Made by a program: the position numbers and the translations under genes
NCBI RefSeq assembly: GCF_033472595.1
Contig: NZ_CP137642.1
Location: 1,364,001 to 1,428,000 of the forward strand
Origin: Methanoculleus receptaculi
GTDB taxonomy: Archaea; Halobacteriota; Methanomicrobia; Methanomicrobiales; Methanoculleaceae
DNA length: 64,000 nt
Reading direction: 5' to 3'
The notes under the pieces: generated by a model
The model's database searches: none
Told to the model about the DNA's origin: nothing
The model's input: the letters and a program-made list of their open reading frames with translations, nothing else
In this document: positions 25,310 to 33,600 of the stretch, piece after piece
Position numbering within the stretch: the first letter of the stretch is position 1
Layout of the letters: each line of letters starts with the position of its first letter

Positions 25310-25790
25310 CAATTCTTCGCCACTCATCCACCTCTCGCTGATCGGCCGTGTCAACTTGCTTCGTCGTTTTTCAGAAGTATTCATCCCTCCTGCGGTCTGG
25401 CGGGAGGTCGTGGAACAGGGCGGCAGTCGCCCCGGGGCAACCGAGATCCGGGAAGCCCGTGAGTCAGGATGGCTGCGCGTGGTCGAGCCCTCCAACACGG
25501 CCCTGGTGCGCCTGCTCGAACAGGAACTGCACCCCGGTGAAGCAGAGTGCATCGTCCTTGCCATCGAGATCAGGCCCGACGCGCTCCTCCTTGACGAGGC
25601 CGAGGCCCGCCGCATAGCGGGGCTCTATGACCTTCCGGTCACCGGCATTATCGGCCTCTTGATCCAGGCGAAGCATGAAGGGCAGGTCTCCTCACTTGCG
25701 GAGGAGATGAACCGGCTGCGGGAGCAGGGAAACTTCCGGATCCATGATGCCCTCTACAGGCGCGTCCTTGAAGAGGAGAAGGAAGGGTAA
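25293..25790 (+). CDS. DUF3368 PIN-like toxin
   Basis: This 165-residue protein has the DUF3368 pattern of PIN-like nucleases: VSNSSPLIHLSLIGR at the start (first Ser/Asp position), LHPGEAECIVLAIEI with the acidic pair, and ALLLDEAEARRIA with a further acidic residue and the family's Arg. Proteins of this group are RNase toxins partnered by UPF0175 antitoxins. The reading frame is intact, unlike the other toxins of this region. Confidence 0.85.
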   Translation: MPLAVSNSSPLIHLSLIGRVNLLRRFSEVFIPPAVWREVVEQGGSRPGATEIREARESGWLRVVEPSNTALVRLLEQELHPGEAECIVLAIEIRPDALLLDEAEARRIAGLYDLPVTGIIGLLIQAKHEGQVSSLAEEMNRLREQGNFRIHDALYRRVLEEEKEG

Positions 25791-25840
25791 ACCGGAGGTC
25801 GGATGCCTCACCGGCACGGACTATTGCCCTGACGGGAACT

Positions 25841-26020
25841 CCCCTTCCGGCACGTCGCGGAACTCGCCCTCCTCCGGGAGGCAAAAATCCTCCTCGACGG
25901 CCGGTTCCACCCCGACGGCTACAACGCCGGCCAGACGATGATGCACCTCCACGTCCACGTCATCCCCCGGTATGCCAGGGCGGGGTGCGGGGAGCAGTCC
26001 CGGAGAAGAGGGTGTATTGA
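25841..26020 (+). pseudogene. HIT-family hydrolase fragment (copy 2)
   Basis: This segment repeats 24771-24972 with deletions. It starts ccccttccggcacgtcgcgg, skips about 35 bases, continues with the leu-rich helix and MMHLHVHVIPRYA, and keeps the natural C terminus GVRGAVPEKRVY with TGA at 26018-26020 after a small deletion. Together with copy 1 it brackets the UPF0175/DUF3368 module. Confidence 0.75.
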
Positions 26021-26166
26021 GAGGGCTGCACAGGGTGCCGGGAAGAATCAGTAAAGGAAAAGGCAGTGTGCCCGGCGGCCGGAGAGGTCGAACTGCCCGG
26101 ACTCAAGAGAAGACGATCGAGCCTATACGGTTGGAGCAGGGAGCCCCCGGTCCTGTGACGCCGTTC

Positions 26167-26518
26167 CTACTCCTCCCCCAGGAGATCCCGCACCTCACCG
26201 GAGAGAACCGGCAGGTAACCTTCAACGACACCCCAGACAACCTCATCAGAAACAGTTGCGTAGCCATGGATCAGGCGGTTCCTGAATGCGATGATCAGGG
26301 ATGCGTCGGAGATCTTCCCCTTGAGGTCAGGCTCTCGCCGCAGAAGTTGGTTCAACGCTTCGCCGATGATCTCAAACTGCCGCTCCACCGCAAGACCGGA
26401 GCATGGGGTCGGCGTGATACTCCTCGTAGGTCCTGCCGGCGGTGAATTGGGTGATATACTCGGCAGCCCTGGCTATATCATAGAGATACTTCTTTGCTTC
26501 AAGCGACGGCATAGACAT
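26167..26518 (-). pseudogene. hepT: HepT-family toxin, one-base frameshift
   Basis: The upstream frame (from ATG 26518 or 26512) reads MPSLEAKKYLYDIARAAEYI to ADPMLRS. An extra base at 26391-26394 then shifts the frame, and the continuation AVERQFEIIGEALNQLL to RNRLIHGYATV reads in another frame. RNRLIHGY is the HEPN Rx4-6HxY RNase motif. HepT is the toxin of MNT/HepT modules, and MNT adenylylates it. Its start overlaps the end of the MNT gene at 26499. Removal of one base restores a complete protein of about 115 residues. Confidence 0.8.
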
Positions 26519-26810
26519 CTTTGCAGGTTCCTTCCACGGACTCACGGAAGATCGGGTTTCTGATCGCCGATCGCTCGACGAGATCGATCTTGCGGCAAAA
26601 AAGCCGGGCCAGGTCTTCTGCGAGACCAAAGTAAGCCTCTGCATGCTCCGCTGGAGTCATCGGTTTGAACTCAACAACAAAATCGATGTCACTCGTTGCA
26701 GGGTTGAACCGGTCGCCGGTCACCGAGCCGAATACCCCGAGCCTCCTTACGCGGTGGCGTGCAGCGATGCGGTTGATCTCAGGGATCTTCTCATGAATGA
26801 TTGCGTGCAT
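26499..26810 (-). CDS. mntA: MNT-family minimal nucleotidyltransferase antitoxin
   Basis: This 103-residue protein contains the nucleotidyltransferase motif GSVTGDRFNPATSDIDFVV (GSx10DxD) and a C-terminal helix LARLFCRKIDLVERSAI that includes the third acidic residue. MNT antitoxins of this type transfer AMP to a Tyr of the HepT toxin. The gene is upstream of hepT and overlaps its start. It is intact. Confidence 0.85.
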   Translation of the reverse strand: MHAIIHEKIPEINRIAARHRVRRLGVFGSVTGDRFNPATSDIDFVVEFKPMTPAEHAEAYFGLAEDLARLFCRKIDLVERSAIRNPIFRESVEGTCKDVYAVA

Positions 26811-27050
26811 CGGACTCCTCTGTGATGATAGTCACACCCTGAATGCATTACCTTTTTCGGATTAGGATGAAGCAGGCCCTGAGAAAGCAGGAGTGATTCG
26901 AGAAGGTCTTTGACCAATAACTGTTCTGAAGAGGTTGATACCGGTCCCTGGGATTCGGTAAGAGCCCCGGGCCAGGAGGCGGGGAGACATCCGCAGGCAT
27001 CCTCTCCGGAGCAGTCGTCAGAGGGCCCCTGGAGGACTCTGATATGCCCA

Positions 27051-27251
27051 TCATCTCAGGGCGTGGAGCCGCCGCCCCTCCCGACCGTTCCACTCCCGCA
27101 CCAGCCGGGCATAACACCCCGCACAGATGCTCACCCGGTCAGCCGCCGAGCGGTAGACCACCTTCCCCGCATCGCAGACATCACCCCGGCCGAGGTCCAC
27201 CCGCACCCGGGAGAACGCCCGGTGGTCGAGCACCCCCGGCAGGGGCTGCAC
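27051..27251 (-). CDS. Small Cys-rich protein, start uncertain
   Basis: The frame encodes RVDLGRGDVCDAGKVVYRS and ending VSICAGCYARLVREWNG, with a CxxC pair. The open frame extends upstream of the GTG at 27251 through KKYLCYGCLAKV, which adds another CxxC but has no standard start codon. It may be a zinc-ribbon protein whose start has been mutated, or may start at the GTG. No family was recognised. Confidence 0.4.
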   Translation of the reverse strand: MQPLPGVLDHRAFSRVRVDLGRGDVCDAGKVVYRSAADRVSICAGCYARLVREWNGREGRRLHALR

Positions 27252-27310
27252 CTTCGCCAGGCAGCCATAGCAGAGATACTTCTTCCCGCCGCCCCGCCGG
27301 AGCGACGACG

Positions 27311-27475
27311 TCAGTCGCAGATATGGCAGGGCTCGTCCCGGGACACCAGGAGAGGCACGTAGTCAGCAGGGTTGATCCCCCTAGTTTGCAGAGTTACACC
27401 CTGACGTACACCCAGAAATCCCCCATACACCGACCGTTTTGGGATCGGACGGGAACCCCTCGGAATCCCCGACAT
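27311..27475 (-). CDS. Small hypothetical protein ending in CxxC
   Basis: This frame encodes about 54 residues ending NPADYVPLLVSRDEPCHICD. The terminal CHIC could pair with the CxxC of the next downstream ORF at 27051, and the two may once have been one zinc-binding protein. The start at ATG 27475 is tentative. Confidence 0.35.
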   Translation of the reverse strand: MSGIPRGSRPIPKRSVYGGFLGVRQGVTLQTRGINPADYVPLLVSRDEPCHICD

Positions 27476-27788
27476 CTTTGCACCATCCCCGGTAGCACGG
27501 GCACCCCTGGAGGGATCACCCGCCCCGCCGGTCGGGCTCTCCGTTCCCGGGAAATGATGTACATGAACACGCTGATCATTAAATATCTCTGTATATATCT
27601 CTTCGATGCAACAATAACCGCCAGACCGGGCATCTTGTTCTCGGTGCATTCAGTCAAAGCATAAACCAGGATTATTCCTGCCGTGAGACCTTCACCCGCC
27701 TTTTGTACCAGTCCGTCTCGAAATGCTTACATTAGGTAAAAAGAAGTGGCGATCCTGTGGACCGTCTCATCCGGGGTATCCACGCGCG

Positions 27789-28583
27789 CTACCTGCGCTT
27801 CTTCCCCATCAGCACGATACCTGCACCCATTATGCAGAGCAGGGCCAGAAATACCCCGCCACCCAGGAGATCCGGTTCCTCCTCTTCAGGAGGCTCGATC
27901 TCGTTGAACAACTCGTAGTCTGGTTTTTGCAGGAGATCAGCCCTGAGAGTATTCCACTTTTCCAGGAATTCGGCACTCTCGGCCTCGGTCGCGGTCTTAT
28001 CGACTTTCACCGCCCTGCGCAGCTCAAAGAAACCTTCTGGGAAGGCGTCCTCGCGGAGCGTGAGCGTCACGGATTCCCCCGTGGAAAGCCGGGTTACCTC
28101 AAACCGGTAGTCGTCAAGGCACCGGTTATTTGCAATCACCATCCTCGCCTGTTTTGAATAGTCGGCCAGTACAGACCCGTTGGGGGCAATCAGCGTCAAC
28201 CGACCGGCGGAACCGGCGTCCATCCCGGGACCGGTTCCGGTCACGTACCAGGCAGTATGGAGAGCTCCGTCCGAGACCAGGCGGCTCTGCACGCCGATAT
28301 CGGACCGTTCGGGGATTTCATCGCCCCAAACCTCATCGATACCGGCCAGCAGGACCCTGTACATGCAGACGCAACAGATGCAGGCATCGGGCTCTTTTCC
28401 TTCCAGCCCACCATGGTATGCCGCAATATCGTCGATGCCGATCTCCTCCGGAACGCCGTTATCCAGAACGACAATCGGACCGAGATCCACCTCGGGTGCC
28501 GCATCGGCGCCGGGCATGTGGGCAAGAGCGCCCTGGCAGAGCACCAGGGCGGCAAGCATCAGAATAAACCCTGTCCTCTTCAT
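27789..28583 (-). CDS. Membrane-anchored extracellular protein of the feo operon
   Basis: This 264-residue protein has an N-terminal signal peptide (TGFILMLAALVLCQGALAH), an extracellular body with a compact cysteine cluster (ACICCVCMYRVL), and a C-terminal membrane helix (GGGVFLALLCIMGAGIVLMG) followed by GKKRR. The topology is that of a surface protein held by its C terminus. Its start overlaps the previous gene as ATGA. It is the last gene of an operon that starts with feoA, so a role in capturing or passing iron at the surface is likely but unproven. Confidence 0.65.
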   Translation of the reverse strand: MKRTGFILMLAALVLCQGALAHMPGADAAPEVDLGPIVVLDNGVPEEIGIDDIAAYHGGLEGKEPDACICCVCMYRVLLAGIDEVWGDEIPERSDIGVQSRLVSDGALHTAWYVTGTGPGMDAGSAGRLTLIAPNGSVLADYSKQARMVIANNRCLDDYRFEVTRLSTGESVTLTLREDAFPEGFFELRRAVKVDKTATEAESAEFLEKWNTLRADLLQKPDYELFNEIEPPEEEEPDLLGGGVFLALLCIMGAGIVLMGKKRR

Positions 28584-29044
28584 ACCTCATCGAACCTCCC
28601 GTTGAAGAGGAAGTAGACGATCCCCAGCGTAAACGGCAGGAGGAGGATCGCCGGCGAGTAGGGTGGGGCAAACCCACCGATGAAACCGGCAACCGAGTTG
28701 AAGAACTCCGGCGCCTCCTCGCCGGCGGGAATGCTCTCGCAGAGCCGGGCGAAGATATCGGTGCCGGCAATGATCCAGATCATGGCCGCACCGAGCACCG
28801 TCTTCCCGAACTGTTCCATGGTTCCACGGCCCCTCAGGCTGCCGAGCATGAACAGGCCGCCGAAGACCAGAATGGCGCCTCCCCACGCCCAGCGGAAGAA
28901 GTCGTCGCCGGCGATCTCAAGGATGCCGATTGAAAAGCCGGGGCTCGCCCCGGCCCAGACAAGGATGTCAGCAAGGCCGAAAGCAAGCGTAACGAGGCCG
29001 AGCAGCCCGATGTAGAGTGTAAACATACTGGAATTCTGGTTCAT
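28580..29044 (-). CDS. Four-helix membrane protein of the feo operon
   Basis: This 154-residue protein has about four hydrophobic segments: FTLYIGLLGLVTLAFGLADI, WAWGGAILVFGGLFMLG, FGKTVLGAAMIWIIAG and PAILLLPFTLGIVYFLF. Its ATG directly follows the stop codon of the FeoB membrane gene (TAAATG). No family was recognised. The operon suggests a partner of the ferrous-iron transporter. Confidence 0.65.
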   Translation of the reverse strand: MNQNSSMFTLYIGLLGLVTLAFGLADILVWAGASPGFSIGILEIAGDDFFRWAWGGAILVFGGLFMLGSLRGRGTMEQFGKTVLGAAMIWIIAGTDIFARLCESIPAGEEAPEFFNSVAGFIGGFAPPYSPAILLLPFTLGIVYFLFNGRFDEV

Positions 29045-30111
29045 TTATGCAACCCCCATGAGGATGCCGGCGGCGTGGATCAGTCCGCCGTAGATGAAGA
29101 CCGCCGCCACGAGCACTGCAACCGCCGCTGCAAGTTCCTTCCACCCCTCACGCAGCATCACCACGAAGGTGGCCACGCAGGGGAAGTAGATAGAGACGAG
29201 CACCACGGCGGTGATCATCTGGTACGGCGTCATGGCAATGGCGGAGAGCTGAGCGACAGCGAGGTCTTTGCGGAGGAAAGCTGCAATGAGCGGCCCCACC
29301 GTCTCTTTCGGCACCCCGAACCAGGTGACGAAGAGCGGTTCGAAGAGATCGGCGAGTGCCCCGATGACACCGGCCAGATAGAGAACGTTGACGACCAGCA
29401 CCCCGAAGAGGACGAACGGAATTCGAGGATGAGGTAGAGCATGACCCAACCCACCGTCTCGGGAATGACCTCGAGCATCACGCCGAGCTGGGCGCCGCAG
29501 GGGATGAATATGGCAAGCAGGGTCATCATGATGAACCGCTGTTTTCTCGTCTCCAGGACACGGGTCGCCGTCACCGCCGGAACGTTGCACCCGAGTCCGA
29601 GGATCGTCGGCACGATGGCGTAGCCGTGCAGCCCCATCCGGTGGAAGACGGTATCCATCAGGACGGCGAGGCGCGGGAGGTAGCCAGAGTCTTCAAGAAC
29701 CGTCATCATCAGGTAGAAGATGATGATTGCCGGCAGCACCACCCCGATCGCGACGAAGAGACCCGATGTGAGCATCCCGAACGCTTCGAAACAATTTTCA
29801 GCCAGCGGGTCGCCGACGAAGAGGAAGTAGTGGATGCTCGCCGGGTCGGGCCAGGCCTCCTGGAGCCACGGAAGCCAGTAGTTGTCGAAGGCCTTTACCA
29901 TGAAACCGTCCGTGACGAGGGCACCCGCGAACGAGGAGAAGATGCTCCAGAACGCGTAGAGCACGGCGAACGCAACGGGTATGCCGGTGAGCGGCCTGAC
30001 GGTGAGGTCGCCGAGAACGTCGCCGAGGTTCTGCCGGTAGGCCCCGGCGGTCACCGTTTTTCTGGCGATTGCATCGACAAGGTCCCACCGTTCCTGCACG
30101 GTAAGCGCCAT
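29045..30111 (-). pseudogene. feoB: FeoB membrane domain with one-base frameshift
   Basis: This gene encodes the transporter part of a split FeoB. From ATG 30111 it reads LTVQERWDLVDAIARKTV, the gate domain with GLHGYAIVPTILGLGCNVPA, and ends the first frame near MLYLILEF. At about 29424-29428 a base is missing, and the next frame continues RIPFVLFGVLVVNVLYL to the C-terminal helices AGILMGVA. The core motif GxGCNVPA is preserved. As read, the protein would be truncated, so iron uptake by this locus may be lost; a sequencing error at a short run is the alternative. Confidence 0.8.
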
Positions 30112-30112
30112 C

Positions 30113-30709
30113 CTAGCATCCCCCGCACAGGCCGCACCCGGCACACCCGCCGGACTGTTCCGGCTCATCGAACCGTCCGTCGGCCCGGGCCCGCACGGCC
30201 TCAATATCGGCCTTCTGCGCCTTGCGGATCATCTCCGCAAGGTCTCGGACGCCTTCGCCGCTGACGGCCGATGTCGGCACCACCGGCACGCCGAGGATCT
30301 TCTGGAGCACGTGGGTATCGACCACGATCTGTCGGTCGCGTGCGGCGTCGATCATGTTCAGCGCGATGATCACCGGACACCCCCGTTCGATCACTTCCAG
30401 AGCCAGGTAGAGGCCCCGCTCAACGCGCGTCGCATCGAGGACGACCAGAACCACCGCATCCGAATTCTCCGAGATCAGCCTGACCGCCACGCCCTCGGCG
30501 GCATCCCGTGCCTCCAGGGAGTATGTCCCCGGTGCATCGATAACCTCGTATTCCTTCCCGTTCTCGATGAGAACGCCTTTCGTATAGTCGACCGTCGTTC
30601 CCGGGTAGTTAGAAACGACCGCATCCCCCCCGGTGAGCCTGTTGAAGAGAGCGCTCTTCCCGACGTTCGGGTTGCCCATCATCAGCACGGTCTTAGACGT
30701 ATCCGCCAT
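30113..30709 (-). CDS. feoB: FeoB G-protein domain encoded separately
   Basis: This 198-residue protein is the GTPase domain of FeoB. G1 is GNPNVGKSALFNRL, the switch region includes NYPGTTVDY, G3 is DAPGTYSLE, G4 is NMID, and a G5-like segment is PTSAVSGEGVRDL. It ends with a Cys-rich tail (GGCAGCGLCGGC) which could bind metal. In most species this domain is fused to the membrane part; here the two are separate genes one base apart. ATG 30709 is preferred to TTG 30715. The second feoA stop codon lies two bases before this ATG. Confidence 0.85.
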   Translation of the reverse strand: MADTSKTVLMMGNPNVGKSALFNRLTGGDAVVSNYPGTTVDYTKGVLIENGKEYEVIDAPGTYSLEARDAAEGVAVRLISENSDAVVLVVLDATRVERGLYLALEVIERGCPVIIALNMIDAARDRQIVVDTHVLQKILGVPVVPTSAVSGEGVRDLAEMIRKAQKADIEAVRARADGRFDEPEQSGGCAGCGLCGGC

Positions 30710-30711
30710 GC

Positions 30712-30945
30712 TCAAGACCCCTCGTGACCTTCGACCTCGACGACGACCCCTTCGGCGGTATCCAGCCCCATGGCCACTTCCATATCGTCGACGACGACGA
30801 CAACGGGCCCTTTGATGGGCTGGCGGGTGATCATCTTAACCTGTTTTTTCAGCCTGATCCCAAGGCAGTTGAGTTCGTGCTGCGAGGCACGGATCTCCCG
30901 GACAACGCCGGATTCGCCATATTCCAGTTCGGACAATCTTTTCAC
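30712..30945 (-). CDS. feoA: FeoA-like protein 2
   Basis: This 77-residue SH3-like protein reads VKRLSELEYGESGVVREIRA, then ELNCLGIRLKKQVKMITRQP and VVVVVDDMEVAMGLDTAEGV. The pattern RLxELGIxxGxxVxxxRxxPxxGPVxxxVxxxxxALgxxxAxxVxV is that of FeoA. It starts at GTG 30945, five bases after the end of the first feoA. FeoA regulates or couples to FeoB. Confidence 0.8.
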   Translation of the reverse strand: MKRLSELEYGESGVVREIRASQHELNCLGIRLKKQVKMITRQPIKGPVVVVVDDMEVAMGLDTAEGVVVEVEGHEGS

Positions 30946-30949
30946 GAAA

Positions 30950-31168
30950 TTACACCTTCTGTACCTGAATTTTCTGTGCCATTCCCCGGCCGAGGACGAG
31001 CGTCTCATCGCTAATCCGGACGACAACCGGGCCGAATCGGCCGGAGAGTGCGGTGAGGGTGCACCCCACGGCAAGCCCGCGCAGCGCGAGGTGCTGGCAG
31101 AGACACTGCCCGCCTTCGATCGCAACAACCCGGGCGCGTTCATTCGGAAACAAGTCGGTCAATTGCAT
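30950..31168 (-). CDS. feoA: FeoA-like protein 1
   Basis: This 72-residue protein (MQLTDLFPNERARVVAIEGG) is the first gene of the feo operon. It has the FeoA beta-barrel pattern with HLALRGLAVGCTLTALSGRF and VVVRISDETLVLGRGMAQKI. Two tandem FeoA proteins followed by a split FeoB is a layout seen in several archaea. ATG 31168 is the best start. Confidence 0.8.
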   Translation of the reverse strand: MQLTDLFPNERARVVAIEGGQCLCQHLALRGLAVGCTLTALSGRFGPVVVRISDETLVLGRGMAQKIQVQKV

Positions 31169-31535
31169 TCTCTCGCAAAACGGGTATCTAATTCGGTCGT
31201 AATCAACCAGAGCCGAACACTCTTCGGAAAACCGGGGATACCCCGAAGAGGTTTCGGAAGAAGCAAGTAAACCAAAAGCCGACCGGTTCCTCCGGCGAGC
31301 AGCGGTGCAACCCTCTCTGCGGGGGCATGACCCGCTCAACGAGACGTGAACTGAGATCCGGTCCGTTGTGTAGCGTGAGTCACAGCGCCATGGGAATTTC
31401 GTGACGCGAAAAAGAGAGAGATCGTTTATCGGATGATGTTGATCTGGTACGTTCTACGGAGTGAGGCACTACCATGGTTCTCCTGCCCCCTTATCCGGGT
31501 GACAACCCGGGAGAATGCTAAACTTCAGCGAATGG

Positions 31536-31730
31536 CTACACCGGATCACCTCCAGGGTTCCGGGCGGCACGGTTCGATGCCGGATCGGTTCCCTCCTCCC
31601 GGGAAACGATCCGGAGGAACTTCAGGCCGGAGAGTGCCGGGTGGCCGCCACCCGTCTCGAGTCGCGCGATCACGGTGAGAGGCCTGCGCGGGATCTCCGC
31701 CCCTCTGCAGGACTGCTTGTTTGGCTTCAT
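31536..31730 (-). CDS. Possible small protein
   Basis: A 64-codon frame starts MKPNKQSCRGAEIPRRPLTV with an AGGAG sequence about 11 bases upstream. It includes ARLETGGGHPALSGLKFLRI. No family was recognised, and codon use alone does not prove that it is expressed. Confidence 0.3.
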   Translation of the reverse strand: MKPNKQSCRGAEIPRRPLTVIARLETGGGHPALSGLKFLRIVSREEGTDPASNRAARNPGGDPV

Positions 31731-31892
31731 CTCTTTTTTGTCTCCTGGCGGATTCTGCCGCCACATATCCTGTGTGTCGTTCGGGAAGCATGTACCCTTC
31801 CCGCATTCTGTTCGGTTTTGCCCTGAAAACGAGAGAACAGTTCGGTTCATCGCTAAAACCAAAACCCTCCGGAGGCAGGGGTGCGGTCCGGG

Positions 31893-32012
31893 CTACCCGG
31901 ACCGTGGTTTTTCCTGCCGCTCCGGATCCGATTCCGATCCGGAGAGACGCCGGACGAACTCCAGGATCGCCTCCGGGTCCCGGACGCCACGGATCGACGC
32001 ACCGCTGCTCAT
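31893..32012 (-). CDS. Possible 39-residue protein
   Basis: This short frame starts MSSGASIRGVRDPEAILEF and is preceded by a strong GGAGG Shine-Dalgarno sequence at 7-base spacing, which is what supports it. Charged residues dominate and no domain was recognised. The rest of the stretch 31169-32225 holds nothing else that I can support apart from this ORF and the one at 31536. Confidence 0.35.
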   Translation of the reverse strand: MSSGASIRGVRDPEAILEFVRRLSGSESDPERQEKPRSG

Positions 32013-32225
32013 CTTAAGCCCTCCGAGAGCGAGGCTGCCGGCTCTCTCCGGGGAGAGCTATTCTTCGGATTCATGTATCCTGTATCTTTCATCTTCATGA
32101 CCTCCTGTGCCCTGTATATCCGGTAAGGCGTTCGGGAGAGATGATTTTCACCCGAAATAAGTTTGGATCCGTACAAATACCCGGAAAAGAGGGGGCAGAG
32201 AGCAGCGGGCAGCTGCATGGACGGT

Positions 32226-32411
32226 TCAGAGCCCGAGACGCGCAAGAGGGGAGGCAAACGGAGCAAACCTGCTCTTCTCCACGAGGCAGACCGGGCAACG
32301 CCAGTCCGGGGGAGGGTCTTCAAACGTGGTTCCCGGCGGAGCGCACGCATCGCCGATCTTTTCGTCGTAGATATGCCCGCATATCGAGCAACGGCAGGTC
32401 GTCACGGTCAT
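32226..32411 (-). CDS. Rubredoxin
   Basis: This 61-residue protein shows the rubredoxin iron site: CSICGHIYDE near the N terminus (Cys-x2-Cys-Gly) and WRCPVCLVEKS as the second pair (Cys-Pro-x-Cys), with PGTTFEDPPPDW between. Rubredoxins carry one electron in oxidative-stress and other redox reactions of methanogens. The tail FAPFASPLARLGL replaces the usual acidic end, so the C terminus may have been altered. Confidence 0.85.
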   Translation of the reverse strand: MTVTTCRCSICGHIYDEKIGDACAPPGTTFEDPPPDWRCPVCLVEKSRFAPFASPLARLGL

Positions 32412-32473
32412 GGGGTGAACCGGCTGCAGACTTGACCTGCCTGCAACGCTTTTTGAACCAGAGCGTAGAACTC

Positions 32474-32752
32474 ATGACATACATCATGAGAGAGACCCTC
32501 ACGGCACTCGCGGACCTGACCCGGGCTCATTTCTTCTTCGTCTGGCCCCTGCTCTTCTGCTCGGGACTGGCGCTTGCGTTTGAGAACTACGGCGGGTTCT
32601 CGTGGGAACTCGTCGGCCGGGCAGCGCTGATCGGCCTTTTCGGCTTTCTGGCCGGGTTCGTCCTAAACGACTACGTCGACCGGGAGTACGACCGGCGGGG
32701 AGAGAATGGAACCGGGAGATGCTCCCACAGACTGGTGCGCCGGGGAACCTAG
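32474..32752 (+). pseudogene. N-terminal fragment of a UbiA-family prenyltransferase
   Basis: From ATG 32474 (or 32486) the frame encodes TALADLTRAHFFFVWPLLFC, a second hydrophobic stretch, and LAGFVLNDYVDREYDRR, the first Asp-rich motif NDxxDxxxD of UbiA enzymes. After this the frame turns to unrelated residues and stops at 32752. The remaining three-quarters of the membrane enzyme is missing, so the gene is dead. UbiA enzymes attach prenyl chains to quinone, haem or lipid headgroups; the substrate cannot be told. Confidence 0.6.
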
Positions 32753-32902
32753 AGAGGCTAACAGGTCAAACAAAACAGATCGTTTTTTTAATGTACCTGA
32801 TCGATACGTCTCACATAGGAAGGGCGTGTCGCTTAAGGGGTACGGTGTCATCTCTCACCAGGAAGAAGATTATTGTGCACCACCTTCCAGGCGCGTGGTG
32901 AA

Positions 32903-33055
32903 ATGACAGAGAAAGGCGATCCGAGAGTGAACGTTGGCCAAAAATACGAGCGGGGTATGCTCCCGTATGGTGGTGCGGTTGATTGCCGCGGGCAGATTGC
33001 ATACGCCATAAGCGAGGATGAACACCGCCTCCTCATGCAACGGCTCAGGCGGTAA
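32903..33055 (+). CDS. 50-residue protein upstream of PIN gene, possible antitoxin
   Basis: This small protein (MTEKGDPRVNVGQKYERGML, then YGGAVDCRGQIAYAISEDEH) ends 16 bases before the PIN-domain gene at 33072. It starts from ATG 32903 and has a basic C terminus (LLMQRLRR). No antitoxin family was recognised, but its position and size match an antitoxin. Confidence 0.45.
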   Translation: MTEKGDPRVNVGQKYERGMLPYGGAVDCRGQIAYAISEDEHRLLMQRLRR

Positions 33056-33071
33056 ACCAGCAGCAGGTTCA

Positions 33072-33545
33072 ATGGACCAATCGGTCTTTCTGGATGCCTG
33101 CGTCTTTTATGATTGTCTTGAGCATCCACGATGTAAACAGATCCTTGACCGGGCTCACAACCTCGGATTCAAGATCTGCACCTCGATAACGGTTCTGGGC
33201 GAGGCACTCATCACAATGCTCAGACGGGACGATGCCGACGACCATATTGCAGCGTTTGTTTCCCTGCTGAAAGAATGGGATATACTCTTTGTTGTCCCGA
33301 GTGACGGCGTCAGGATCATCCGTTATGAACTTGGGGAGGACTACACCGATACAAGAATGCTTGGGCAGGCCACCGACAGGACCCATCTGGCATATGCGAT
33401 GGCATACGGGTTTAAGCACTTTATTTCTACAGATCAAGTCATCAGGACATACAGCCTCCCAAGAAAGGTCCTCGACATGGGCTTTAAAAAAACTGAAGTC
33501 TACGACCTGATCGAATTCAGAAACGATGTCCTGAACCGCCGATAA
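33072..33545 (+). CDS. PIN-domain RNase, likely toxin
   Basis: This 157-residue protein is a PIN-type nuclease. The acidic residues are in VFLDACVFYDCLE (first Asp), ITVLGEALITML (Glu), and THLAYAMAYGFKHFISTDQ (Asp near the end of the helix and in the TD pair). ATG 33072 precedes the domain; an in-frame upstream ATG at 33018 would overlap the small gene before it. PIN proteins with a small upstream partner are usually VapC-like toxins. Confidence 0.7.
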   Translation: MDQSVFLDACVFYDCLEHPRCKQILDRAHNLGFKICTSITVLGEALITMLRRDDADDHIAAFVSLLKEWDILFVVPSDGVRIIRYELGEDYTDTRMLGQATDRTHLAYAMAYGFKHFISTDQVIRTYSLPRKVLDMGFKKTEVYDLIEFRNDVLNRR

Positions 33546-33600
33546 AAGCAGCGGGTATGATTTAACACCACTTCTTCCCATATTCTAAGGCAGGTACAAC

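Noticed and set aside
26846-27117. Minus-strand open frame of 89 codons
   Set aside because: It has Pro- and Arg-rich composition, no ribosome binding site and no similarity; probably noncoding.
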